Below, in pieces: positions 45,223 to 56,036 of a stretch of 64,000 nucleotides of DNA (its first letter is position 1; every line of letters begins with the position of its first letter). Source of the stretch: Mycocentrospora acerina (taxonomy: Eukaryota > Ascomycota > Dothideomycetes > Pleosporales). The stretch lies in NCBI GenBank assembly GCA_022701365.1, contig JAKUHH010000230.1, forward strand, positions 62,001 through 126,000. The letters run 5' to 3'. Below the pieces are notes generated by a model, which was not told the DNA's origin, searched no databases, and was given only the letters and a program-made list of their open reading frames with translations. Made by a program: the position numbers and the translations under genes.

Positions 45223-45996
45223 ATGAAGACCTTCACAGTAGCCACCATGCTCCTCGCGACTCTCGCAGAGGTCGCACATGGCCATTGTACGTTAAACTGT
45301 CTTTGAAGGTTCTCAAAATCTCACACTGTCAGATATCTTTCAATACCTCACCGCCAACGGTCAAAAGGGTGGCCTGTATCAGAACATCAGACCCAACACA
45401 AACAACAACTCTCCTGTGACCGATCTCGCGTCCAACGATCTGCGCTGTAACGTTGGAGGCGGAAGTGGTGGCTCGACAACTACTGTCTCGGTGGCTGCTG
45501 GCTCGTCTGTATCCTTCACTGCCGATCAAGCTATCTACCACCAGGGACCTGTAAGTTTCTACATGACAAAAGTCAGCAGCACAGGTACTGCAGATGGGTC
45601 GTCGGATTGGTTCAAGATCAAGGAGATTGGTCCCACATTCTCAAATGGTCAGGCTACGTGGGACTTGAACAGTAGGTCCACCTTTCACTTGCTTCTGCAT
45701 ATGAGCTCGTCACTAATGTTTGAGTAGCCACATATTCTGCTACTATACCATCCTGTATTCCCGCCGGCGACTACCTACTTCGCATCGAGCAGCTGGCCAT
45801 CCACAACCCTGGCAGCCCCCCTCAGTTTTACATCAGCTGTGGTCAAGTCAAAGTTACAGGTGGGGGCTCAAAGAGCCTTACACCAACGACTAAGATCCCA
45901 GGTCACGTCAAGGCTACTGACCCCGGCTACACTGCAAACATCTATAACCAGTTCACGAGCTACACTGTTCCTGGCCCAAAAGTCGCGACTTGCTAG
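45223..45996 (+). CDS. AA9 lytic polysaccharide monooxygenase (secreted)
   Basis: Copper enzyme that oxidatively cleaves cellulose or related glucans outside the cell. Three exons, 45223-45286, 45333-45671 and 45728-45996, give 223 residues. Introns: GTACGT...TCAG (46 bp) and GTAGGT...GTAG (56 bp). Signal peptide residues 1-20 end in AHG, so mature His21 forms the N-terminal copper brace. The second ligand is His91 in YHQGP, and the axial Tyr169 lies in QFYISC with Gln167 and His160 near it. Cys60 and Cys172 are placed for the conserved disulfide. There is no carbohydrate-binding module or linker, and the protein ends at Cys223, so it is a single-domain enzyme. Intron 1 splits the codon for the residue directly after the catalytic His. 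Regioselectivity and exact substrate cannot be read from sequence. Confidence 0.94.
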
Positions 45997-46832
45997 ATTG
46001 ATATGAGTAAATGGGATTGATTCGCCTACACCCACGATTTTATGCAATATTGCCCAGGTCTTTTGGGGCCTTTCTGTCAAGCGCTTATCTATTTCAATTG
46101 TATATACTTGAATCTCATCACACATGTTTGCGTGTTATTTGATTACTTGTTTCTATTCATGATCTTGCTCATTTACTTCAATTCGCTTGATTTGTGAATG
46201 CAGTGCAGGAGACAAACGTTCCTGCACTTCCAGACCATCGCAGTAGCATCCTTGTTTAACGTGTTAATACACACTTTTAGTACTGTGAATACTGGTCTCC
46301 TTGAATATGATGAATTCCATTCATATTCGTCAGGTCTGCACTTGCATGTAGGTCGATCTAGCCTTCTAGCACGATATACTTAGAGTTGTTAATGCCACCT
46401 GCTAGATACCACAGTGACTCATGGAGTTGTTTGACTTTATTAATTTCACCCTTGAATTGGCTTGTTCCTGGTCCAGGCTATCATCACTGCGAATATGTGC
46501 TCCAGGTGTGAGTTTGAAGTTTATGGATTTGGTCCGTTCGCCCCTGTTCTCACGGTGTCGGTGACAGCGTATGTTCGCACCACCATCGTTAGGGGCACAT
46601 TGACAACCAGGTCGAACGCAATTTATCATTCAAATGTATTTATAAATGGTCACGCCACTCATTTTTTGAAGTTACAAATCCGCTGCACTCTTCTCTCGCT
46701 CATCATCGTGGTTTCTCGTATTAATATCCTCAACTAACGGTCACTGCCTTAGCACAGTGCTTGCGCCCTTGAATCCTGAAAGCCACTCTTCCCTTCCGTT
46801 CCAATACCCCCAACTACTTCCCCTCACACCAA
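45997..46832. other. Intergenic region
   Basis: 836 bp, AT-rich. 3' flank of the LPMO gene and promoter of the gene at 46833. TTTATAAAT near 46638 could be a TATA element but is about 190 bp upstream of the ATG. Nothing else recognised. Confidence 0.4.
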
Positions 46833-47858
46833 ATGTCCAGCGGCCCTCCCCTCGGTCAACCCTGGTGCACAAACATTGGCAATAATCCCAATATCAATCG
46901 TGACGCACCTCCACCACCTCTCAACACCATCCAAGACGCTCCACCTGTACCCAGCCAAGCCGTTCACCAAGTCTTCGAACACCACCAACCCCCCATTTAC
47001 GGCCCTCCTATCCCCATCGGTATCGGGGGTGGTTTTGCTCCCCCCTTCGGAATTGTCCCACCGTTTGGCGTTGGTGTAGAAATAGGTATGCTCCCGCCAC
47101 CCATGGGCATCATGGACCCATTCATGTACGGCGGCGGAGGCGGTTCTCTCGCACCTATCCGCTCCGGCAACTTTCTACCAGGCGCTCACGGCGGTATAGG
47201 ATTCGGACTTCACGCTGGAGGCATGTCATTTCCACCGCCGCCGCCAGGTGCGCTTGCTGGGGGCGTGGTCCCAGCTTTTGCTCCTGCAGCACCATTGTGG
47301 GCTCCTGGCGGGGGGCTTGCATTTGGAAATGTGCCCGGCGTTGCGACTGGTGTGATGCCTGGGATGATGATGATGGGAGGCATGATGGGTGGTGGTTTGT
47401 ATCCTCACGATCGACCTGGACCCATGTTCATTGATGGAAATGGCGGTCCGCCTCCACAGCCAGACCAGGGCGACTTCACGCAGATCCCTGGCGGTGTTGC
47501 TCCGGGCGTTACACTTATTGAGGCTGCAGAGCACACTATCATAATCCAGATCAAGGGTAATATGTGTCCCTGGCTTTCGCCTGGCGCTCGGTTCCAAGTT
47601 GAGAGGTTTCAAATGGCTAGTACGACAGGCTTGAATCGCCTTATTCAGGTTTGCAACAATGGCGCGCCTGCAGATGACTGCGAGAATATGGCGGTCACAG
47701 AGTGTATTGAACTCGGTAATGGCTTGTGGGAAAAGGGCCAGACATTCAAGTATAATGATGCGGTTGCTAGGGTGTTGACGATGAAGGATGCGGGATGGGA
47801 CAACAAGAGAAACAGACAAGGTGGTCAGAGCTTACATCTTTGGTTACACAGAATCTAG
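46833..47858 (+). CDS. Hypothetical Gly/Pro/Met-rich protein with ordered C-terminus
   Basis: Single-exon frame of 341 residues, ATG 46833 to TAG 47856-47858. Residues about 10-215 are low complexity, rich in Pro, Gly, Phe and Met, with runs such as GIGGGFAPPFGIVPPFGVGVEIG and MPGMMMMGGMMGGG. The last 125 residues look folded, with GVTLIEAAEHTIIIQIKGNMCPW, four Cys and a Trp-rich end (GLWEKGQTF, LHLWLHRI). No signal peptide. The layout of a disordered Gly/Pro N-terminus with a compact C-terminus recalls uncharacterised fungal proteins, but I cannot name a family. The fact that the frame stays open through an ordered C-terminus supports a real gene. Confidence 0.7.
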   Translation: MSSGPPLGQPWCTNIGNNPNINRDAPPPPLNTIQDAPPVPSQAVHQVFEHHQPPIYGPPIPIGIGGGFAPPFGIVPPFGVGVEIGMLPPPMGIMDPFMYGGGGGSLAPIRSGNFLPGAHGGIGFGLHAGGMSFPPPPPGALAGGVVPAFAPAAPLWAPGGGLAFGNVPGVATGVMPGMMMMGGMMGGGLYPHDRPGPMFIDGNGGPPPQPDQGDFTQIPGGVAPGVTLIEAAEHTIIIQIKGNMCPWLSPGARFQVERFQMASTTGLNRLIQVCNNGAPADDCENMAVTECIELGNGLWEKGQTFKYNDAVARVLTMKDAGWDNKRNRQGGQSLHLWLHRI

Positions 47859-48181
47859 GCTGTAGTGTAAACGTGGGGACAACTGTTGTGAGGAATGCTG
47901 AGTTAGGGCCAAACGAGAAAAGTGAAACCTTGTGTCTCTCCTGATTCTATTCATGAGCTCTCATAGTAATTATAGTTATGTATGATAGCGGGTTCGAATG
48001 CAAACTGGGTGTATACATTTCTTAATCTACAGACAGGGATGATGTTCCACATGAGCACCTGTCTAAATAGAACAACAATTTTTGCCGATATCAGTACATC
48101 ACCGAAACGTCAACACATCACACCCAATCTCTCTATCTCCACTGTAGCCTACGTAATAACTTTAACTGTCATAGTTAGCGC
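47859..48181. other. Convergent intergenic region
   Basis: 323 bp between the stop of the Gly/Pro-rich gene and the stop of the convergent ABC transporter gene. AT-rich 3' flanks. GGTTCGAATG at 47991 resembles a tRNA B box, but no tRNA fold surrounds it. Confidence 0.5.
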
Positions 48182-51100
48182 CTAAGACGCTTGCCCTCTC
48201 TTTTTTTTCCCACCACCAAGTTTTTGCCACAATTTACTAAGCCACCTTTCTTTGACCATCTTTAGAATTACATAAGCCAGGAACCTGTACACTATCGCAC
48301 ATATCCCTAAAGCCATAATGTTCATCTTGGGGTCCTTGTTGAGCTTGTATAGATCTAGTACCTGCTGACCGGTCGTAATAGGGCACTGGCCATTAATCTC
48401 TTGCCAGTCCTCGCAAGTGAAGCGCTCGTTGCGGAGAGTATAAGGCGCCATATTCCCAATCGCCCACTTTACTGGTGAGAGGTGGTTGAAAGCCTGCAGA
48501 AAACTTGGGATACTGAGAGATAGCACGCCACCTATTGATCGTGTTAGTAAATTTGTCTGCGTTAAGTAAAGGAAGTCTTGTCAAAAAAGACTTACCCATG
48601 ACCTGAGCAACGCTAAGCAAGATGGACATGCAATTTACTGAAAACCCGGTGTGTGTGAAGAGTGTGTTGAATGCGATGCCCAGACTTTCGCCACAACTAG
48701 TGATGCAAAACGCGTTGAAAGTAATAATGAAAAAGGTTGACGCATTTCGTTCCAGACCACAAGCCAGGACGGCAAGGACTGAAAATACAAGGCAGCTGAT
48801 GATTTCAAAAGGTGTCGTGACCGAAATGTATGTGAGAAAAAATGCTTCGACCCCGTAAATACGGTCGTCGTAGTCACGGTAGAAAACATCTCTCTCCAGC
48901 GGATAGGTTGCGATGTTGTTTAACATGCCAACAAAGTACAGTGGTGCGATCTCAACTATGAACCCCATTCTGTTTTGTATCGCAAAGTAGTCGTTTTTAA
49001 GCGGGGAGAAGAATAGAGCGAGTACAAGTCCCAGTCCGACGACCTGCATTATCCTAGCGATGATAAGATCTGGTTGGCGAAAGAAGTTCTTCGTGGCGCG
49101 CCTCATGAGGATTGCATAAGCCGCTGCAAACGACGTGGGTTCTCGAGCCAGGCTTCCAAGTTCTGCTGGTGTAGTGATTGAGCCGGTTCGAGCTGATTGG
49201 AATTTGTCCGGGTTCCAGGACTCCACCAGACTGCGTACTTTAGCCCTGCTCGCTGCTTCTCGTGACTCATGTTGTAGGTCGACTGTGATGAGATCCAGCG
49301 CAAAATCTGCAGGGTTGATATGACGAGGGCATTCGTAACCTTGGGAAGCGAAATGAAGCAACATGTCATTAGCCGGACCAGCATACACCGGAGAGCCACC
49401 ACGAGCCAAGAGCAGGATATTACCAAAATGAGCAAAAAGATCTGATCTCGGCTGATGAATGGTTACAACTAAAGTGCGTCCTTCGTTAGCTAAACCGCGC
49501 ATTACATCCATAATTGATAAGGCCGTGAAGGCATCAAGTCCGCTCAGGGGTTCGTCGAGAAGGAGAACGCGTGGTTCGGTCAGAATTTGCACAGCAATCG
49601 TCACTCTCCGCTTCTCGCCACCGCTTATACCCTTGATGAGGTCGTTACCCACAATATTGGAGGCGCAATCTTTGAGACCCATCTTCAATAGAATCTCCTC
49701 AGCTCTTTGGATCTTTTGCTCCTTGGACATCCACTTTGGAAGACGCAAGCCGGCGGCGTAACGCAGCGTCTCACGAACGGTGAGAGATGGCATGAGAGCA
49801 TCGTCGTCTTGTGTTACAAAAGAACAGATGGAGTGAATAACATCCTCCGATGGCGCCAGACCGTTGAACGTCATCTGCCCATACAATCTGTATCGTGTCG
49901 ACATATCGTCTTTCAATCTCCCAGCCATACTGTTCAACAACGAAGTCTTGCCTGAACCAGAGGGACCCATAATGACATTCAACACCCCAGGCTGGAAGTC
50001 AACCGTGAGTGGGCTCAGGATATTTTTCGTAGTTCGCGTCCTCAGGGTACGTTTCTCAATGTCCATACCATAGCCACACAGTCTTATAGTAACCGTTCTT
50101 GCATCACCGGAAGGCCGTTCACTCATTTTCTCTTTGCCTGCAGAAGCATCTATATCCGATGGTCTAGCTCGAGCCATGACTAGCTCTACACTCCAGAATC
50201 TGAGCAACACCCCTGCTCCGATATAGAAGGCAATAGCGAAACCCACAAGGGCAAGAATTGGTCTCCATACCCAATTTTCAGGGAAGCCGAGCGAGTCGAG
50301 AATGAACTCTCCAGTGTACTCTTTGCATAGTGGGTTTGAGGAGCCACCTTCGTGTGGACAGTCGTAAAAGCTGCCAGTAAATTCATTTGCGCAGAGAGCT
50401 CCAAACGCATAGAACTAGCTTGAAGTCAGAAAGTATCTCGGATCAATATCAACCGTCAATCTCGAAGCTGACTGTCAGAATTTCTTGCACATTGACTGCC
50501 TGGAGTTCGTTATAGGGATGACTGATCAAAAAAAGTAAAATCATTGTGACTTACTACGTAGGCGGTCCACTTAGTCCATCGCACGTATATGGGTATTGTG
50601 TTGGATTGGATGAAATATCCACAGGCCATTGATTGCAGCGTGTATGCAAGGTTCGCTACCAGACTTGCTCCAGCAAAATTTCTGGAGATTGCCACGCAGG
50701 TCGTCGCAAAGCAGACGGCGATATACTGTTCCAACAACATGATGCTGAAAAAAGTGAGAAACTCGCCACCGTCAACACGGAAACCGGCCATGAAGTAGTA
50801 GATAAGTGAGAAGATGAGTGGTACTGGAATGTCTTCGATAAAGAGACGAGCCAACCTTCTCGAGATGAGGAAAGCTGGTATACTAACTACGCCTTGTCGT
50901 GACTCTTCATCGAATACTTGGATATCGGTTGTAAGACGATACGTCTCGTAAAGAAGGATCAAGTAGCCTTGGAGCGCAGATGCATTGTACAGTGCACCTT
51001 GACGAGAGCGAATACCGGATAAGGATCCGTCGAGATTCAGGAAGATCCAACCAGTAATGACTGACATACCTATAGCCTCAATAAGACTTCCCAACATGCC

Positions 51101-52336
51101 CATGGGATCGCGGATAGTCACAATCCAAGTTCGCGCTGTAAGCACACGAACTTGCTGAAGAAGAGAAGTGTTTTTAACTCTTGGCATTTTTTGCTGCAAG
51201 CCCAAGATATTATCGGAGACTGCACCAGGCACGTCTTTTTCAGCCGAACCTCTTTCAACGTACTCCCTCCATGCTGCCTTTATACGATCAACTCGCTCTT
51301 GAGCAACTAATTCTGCTTCCTCGCTGCGATTGTCGACACTAACCACGTCGATTAAGTATTCTGCTGGATTTGTGAAAGCTGGCATCTCATAGCCAAGATT
51401 TGCAAAGTAAGGAAGACAGTCTTTGGCGCTCCCTGCGTAAGCAGGGCTACCTCTTGTCAACAGGATTATGTTATCGAACATACTCCAAATCTCAGATCGT
51501 GGTTGATGTATGGTTACTATGATAGTCCTTCCCTTTTGAGCGAGATTTTGCAAGGTCTTGACAACCTGGTGAGCACTTGTGGAGTCAAGTCCGGTTGTCG
51601 GTTCATCCAGCCAGAGCAAACTTGGGTTTGATAAAAGTTGAACACCCAAACTTGTCCTTCTCTTTTCTCCACCACTGCAGCCTTTATGTGCATGATTTCC
51701 GATCCTCGTATCTGCAGCTTCCTTCAAACTTAATTCCAAAATTACTTCATCCACGAGCTGTTTCCTTTCTGCCTGACTAATTGATGATGGTAATCGCAAT
51801 TGCGCAGCATACATCAATGTTTCTCTGACAGTTAGTGTAGGTATAAGGATATCCTGTTGAATAACGTAGGCGCTACGTATACTTGTCGCATCTTCATTGT
51901 TGTTGAAAAGCGTCCGACCTGAAGTTGATAGCCGGTTGCCCTTCATACGTCCACTCATCTGATTCAGCAATGATGTTTTTCCACTTCCGCTTCCTCCTAT
52001 TATGGCTGTAAGCGTTCCGCTCGGCAGATCCACCGACACATCGTTAAGAATCTTCTTAACACGATTAGGGGTTGTTGAGGCTTTTTTCTTGGAGAACAGA
52101 TTACTAAGAGCATTGGGTGATTCGTCGACAGAGACTGAAAGATGCTCAAGCCGTACGGAGACAGAATCAACTGCGCGCAGAGAGATGGCGTTCTCGTTGC
52201 GTGGCGTGCGAATCGAATCTGGCTTATCGTAATTCAGTGGCACCCTGACATCCGATGGAACACTGGACCCTGAAATCGGCTCTTTACTTGGCTCTACATC
52301 TTCCACCTGTGTCTGACTCTTCTCTGACGGTTCCAT
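48182..52336 (-). CDS. Full-length WHITE-type (ABCG) ABC transporter, YOL075c-like
   Basis: Membrane exporter with two NBD-TMD halves. Three exons, complement of 50555-52336, 48596-50414 and 48182-48531, give 1316 residues. Introns: 50415-50554 (140 bp, GTAAGT) and 48532-48595 (64 bp, CTAAC branch). NBD1: Walker A GGSGSGKT 114-121, signature CSGGEKRR 220-227, Walker B LLWLDEPTTGLD 240-251, then VTIHQPRS. NBD2: Walker A GPSGSGKT 744-751, signature ISGGEKRR 857-864, Walker B LLLDEPLSGLD 878-888, VTIHQPRS. Both sites look catalytically complete, unlike many PDR transporters with one degenerate site. Each half is followed by an ABC2-type membrane domain. The tail is Lys-rich. The N-terminal order NBD-TMD repeated twice without PDR motifs fits the fungal YOL075c group; substrate unknown. 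Start: first in-frame ATG is 52336. An upstream exon from ATG 52505 (MSAGKRGSLVQEDD) ending at a GTGAGT is possible and would change the N-terminus. Confidence 0.9.
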
Positions 52337-55300
52337 GATGGCTGTGGTTATGTCGATGACTCCATATTGAGCGAGTGGAAGAGGAAGAAACACTTTTGAA
52401 AGGCAATCTGCCAGTGACAAGCCGACTCACCGCAAGGCTCTCATCTGCAGACAGCACGAATGGGTCGTCTTCTTGCACTAAGCTACCTCGCTTGCCAGCC
52501 GACATGTATCGAAGGATCTCGGTTGAGCATGAGCGGAGACTTAGTCTTCTTTGGGAGACTAACCCGGCACATCGAGATGTTTTCCCAATCGAAATAGTAA
52601 TATTGAGATCACAGTTGTTGACTTTGGGAAGTAGAACGTAAGGGATGAAAAGGCATAGTTTACGTGTACATTAACCACTGTCACTGCCTTAACGGTAATT
52701 TTCTTCCTGTCGTACCGAGCCTTGAGTTGCGCATCGCGGCCCGCATGTACGATGCTCAGACCAGCTGCTCGCGTAAAAATTATAATCCGATGCAACATTA
52801 AAAAGTTCCAATATGCGGAGAAATGCTTGCCAAAGTGGATATCTATTCCAGCATAGAGTCTTTGACGAGGGAGTGGAAATTGGATTAAATTGCAGTCAAA
52901 GCTGAAGCTAGCGCTTCTCTCATCAGCTGTCTGTCTGCAAGGTACGATCGCAATTCTATGCGACAATCACGTGTTTCCAATCACGAGACCTGGGGAAGAG
53001 AGCTTGACATAGGTCGAAAGCCAAAGTGGTCGCTCAAATCTGATCTAGTATCTTCATATTTGAATGCATTTCCCAACAAACCTATAGTCATTACATATTG
53101 AGCATGTGTCTGTTCATATATGCGCTTTCGGCAATCGCGTCAGAAGAATGTGCTTTTCAATCCTGGAACACACCAACCTCCATCAAACAAAATGCTATAT
53201 CAGTTTTGTGTATCGTTCTGAAACAGGCAACATCCATCCATGTTGATTCAGTTTCGAAGGAGTCTCTTAGCATGTGGGGCTAGAACAAATGTCGAAAACC
53301 CCACGGTTTTGAGACCCACAAAGTGCGGGTAGATCTAAATCATCGTGCCACAGTCTTGGTGGTAGTAGCGTTTGTCATTTTTCGTAAAAGTATGTCTTTG
53401 GTCACACGTCGGAATAACTTCCCGACCTCAGTCTCAATCAACTAGCCGCCTCGCCTATGTAGGTACGAGATCTGACGTCATGACATGAATTACGGGTTAT
53501 GTTTCCAGCCTCTTACGAAGAAGATGTGACTATGTACGGATTTGCATGTAGGATTTCTGACAACATTAGCTCTTCTCCACTCGCACGAGGACGGAGGATT
53601 ATGCAACCACAATCGTATCTATTATGGGGCCCAACTTCTAGTTTCTAGGAATCGGTGCACGAACCCCTCTAGGCAGCCAGATTTACGTTCGAAGTGGCCG
53701 AGGCCTCCATACCTTCCCTGATGTTCCACGACGTTGACATGTAACGCTATGAAATAGCGTCTACGGCTCACGTCCACTTGATCGACCCGCCTCGTCTCCG
53801 ATATCCAGGTTTTGCAGCCCAAAAATACTGTTTACCGCTATTCTAGCACCTCCGAACCCTGGCCCTAGAGGCGGCGCTACCGGTATTCAGACTTCTTCTC
53901 TCGAGTCACGCAGACTGAGCCATCGAAAAGCCAACAAGAACATACTAGCTGCAGGAGCGTTGTATGCCAGTCATTCCTAGATGATCATGTTCGCATTGAG
54001 TTGACTGTGATCACCGCTCAGCCAAAACGTTAGCCTCGCACTGACATCGGTGTGCAACCAAACGGTGAGCATCACGCCCACACTCCGCCTTGCACTTTGC
54101 GTCATGACTTGCGTTATCTAGTCCACTGGCAGGCTCTGACAGGACGTAGGCACTATGTCCTCATACGACTCCTGTCTGTTTTCGTAAGTCGACGTATGCA
54201 ACATGCTACGTTTAGTTTATTTCTTTGCTAGGGTATAATGGCATATCACGAGACGGAAAGTTGGTGCGGTGTGGGAGTTACAAGGATTTACTTGACCGAT
54301 GTGAGATTTCTTGGGCTTTCGTCTCGAAATGCTAGGAAAGTCGATGGCTTGCTTTGCCGAAGTTCCTGGTTCTTATGAAGATCTTGGACAGCGGGGGAGG
54401 ATCTAGAATCATTGGTCAGCGCGTGCATGCATTTCTTTTGGACAGTATTCTTTCGCATAGACGGTTTCCCTATTGGCAGGGACTTGAAAACTTTAGCGTA
54501 CTGGCGTCGTGATATTTCATACACACTTGTCATACGCATTGCCGACTAAGTCAGAGTCTGCGCCAGGTTCAGTCTTGTTATCTTGATCATCTGCCGACTT
54601 GGCAGTCGTCAGTATCATTCGGGCTTCAAGCCTAAGAATGAAAATGAACACTCTCTGCAATATCTCTATGCTACCTGCAGAAACAACTGTTGAAGTACTA
54701 CTAATTCGACCGAAGTAGCTTTCCTACTGCCCTAACTACAGATACATGTATCCAAGCTAATGTATATTCCGAGCGGACATTTCCCCACAACTTAATTAAA
54801 GGGCCTTCTTGACTTGCTTACTAGCTTTTAGGCACAAATGCGACTCTATGCAGCGTGGGGTTTTCCGCATACTTTCCCGCTTACGACATTTTGCAAAAAA
54901 ATCGGGCCGAATAGGTAATCATGAAGCCATACAGCAACCCTTTCGCACCATACTAGGCGCACATCAATAACGTTGTCGGCCGGGAACGCACAAAATGGCG
55001 TTTCGAGCCGCGCTGTAACTGGAGCTTATCCAATAGAAACCATCACAAAGGCCGGTAATGTCGTAAATAGTTGTCTTAGAAGTACGCAAGCTAAATCTTG
55101 TTCTTGTTTTGTCTTGAGGGCGTCCCCCACGACTGTCGTGGACCATGGGACGATCGCCTAACGACATCTCGTCTTGAGGAGATCATTACGAGTTCGTATG
55201 GTTGGTAGTCGACGCCGAGATTGGCATGTGTTTGAGACAAAGACTGGGCAAAGCCAAAGTTTGGCCCTTTGCGCTACTGATAAACCGAGCGATGCAGTAC

Positions 55301-56036
55301 TCTAGAACTACGCATAAGATTGGAGGATAAACCTCACTTCTCACCTCCGCTCCGCCCGTAAGGCTTCGCGTCCGTGCTCGTGTTGCATCCCCCACTTGTT
55401 GGTGTCACCCGAGGTAGATCGCCTATCCCTGCAAGTCTTACAGTTCAGGCAGTGCATGAACTCTAGAAAGAGCGGAGCGGAAGAACATGCGGAAGAAAGC
55501 GGAAACCGTATTTGTTTAGTACGTTGTTACAAGAGTTTAGCTGCCAACTAGAGGTGCACACAAATAATCAGCATGGGAAAATAAAGCCCATAGAAGTATC
55601 CGTCAATCTTGTCTTTTGATGCGATCACGTAATATATGTGTCCCCATGCTATGTGTATAAGTTTGCCTCGCCCAGTAAACAGTATACGTGCAGGACATAG
55701 ATGACCGCCAATCAAATGCTATACAGAAATAGGATATTGTTGCTGCCAGGAAAATCTGAAGAAATAAGTGAAAGAAAAACATGGAATCCTGTTGACCCGC
55801 CCTATGAGCCCGCTAGAGAAATCGTGCCTGCTTAACAAACTCCAGTGGCCCATCTGACTTCAAGGAAGAAAAGAATATATGCTCTCAGAGAATGAAGATG
55901 TCCATTTACGCCTGTTTGGAAAGATCGCTGGAGAAAAGAAACAGATGAGAGAACGTTGATACGCCGCTGCATGTAAAAAAAAGTAGGAAATCGCCGAAAA
56001 TGGCATCGTGTACGCATTACTCCGTCCCAGCTTTTG
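52337..56036. other. Gene-poor region upstream of the ABC transporter
   Basis: 3.7 kb with no frame I can defend. The left end holds the transporter promoter and a likely 5' exon or leader (52425-52505). Short frames such as 52559-52966 (non-ATG start), 53622-53822 and 54288-54539 on the minus strand have no recognised domain and no codon-level support. Local features: a CGGAG/CGGAA cluster at about 55471-55510, possible binding sites for Zn2Cys6 or similar factors. I cannot tell whether eroded transposon sequence is present. Confidence 0.5.

Noticed and set aside
45551..45556. GTAAGT inside the LPMO gene that looks like a splice donor
   Set aside because: The frame continues with family-typical sequence (HQGPVSFYMTKV), and removing it would lose conserved residues.
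47985..48005. Possible tRNA B box (GGTTCGAATG)
   Set aside because: No A box or cloverleaf arms at the right distance.
52337..52420. Start of the ABC transporter at 52420
   Set aside because: That codon is TTG. The first in-frame ATG is at 52336.
52559..52966. 135-codon minus-strand frame upstream of the ABC transporter
   Set aside because: Begins at TTG, no domain, lies in the presumed promoter.
54288..54539. 83-codon ATG frame on the minus strand in the gene-poor region
   Set aside because: No domain, no recognisable splice partners, composition not distinguishable from chance.
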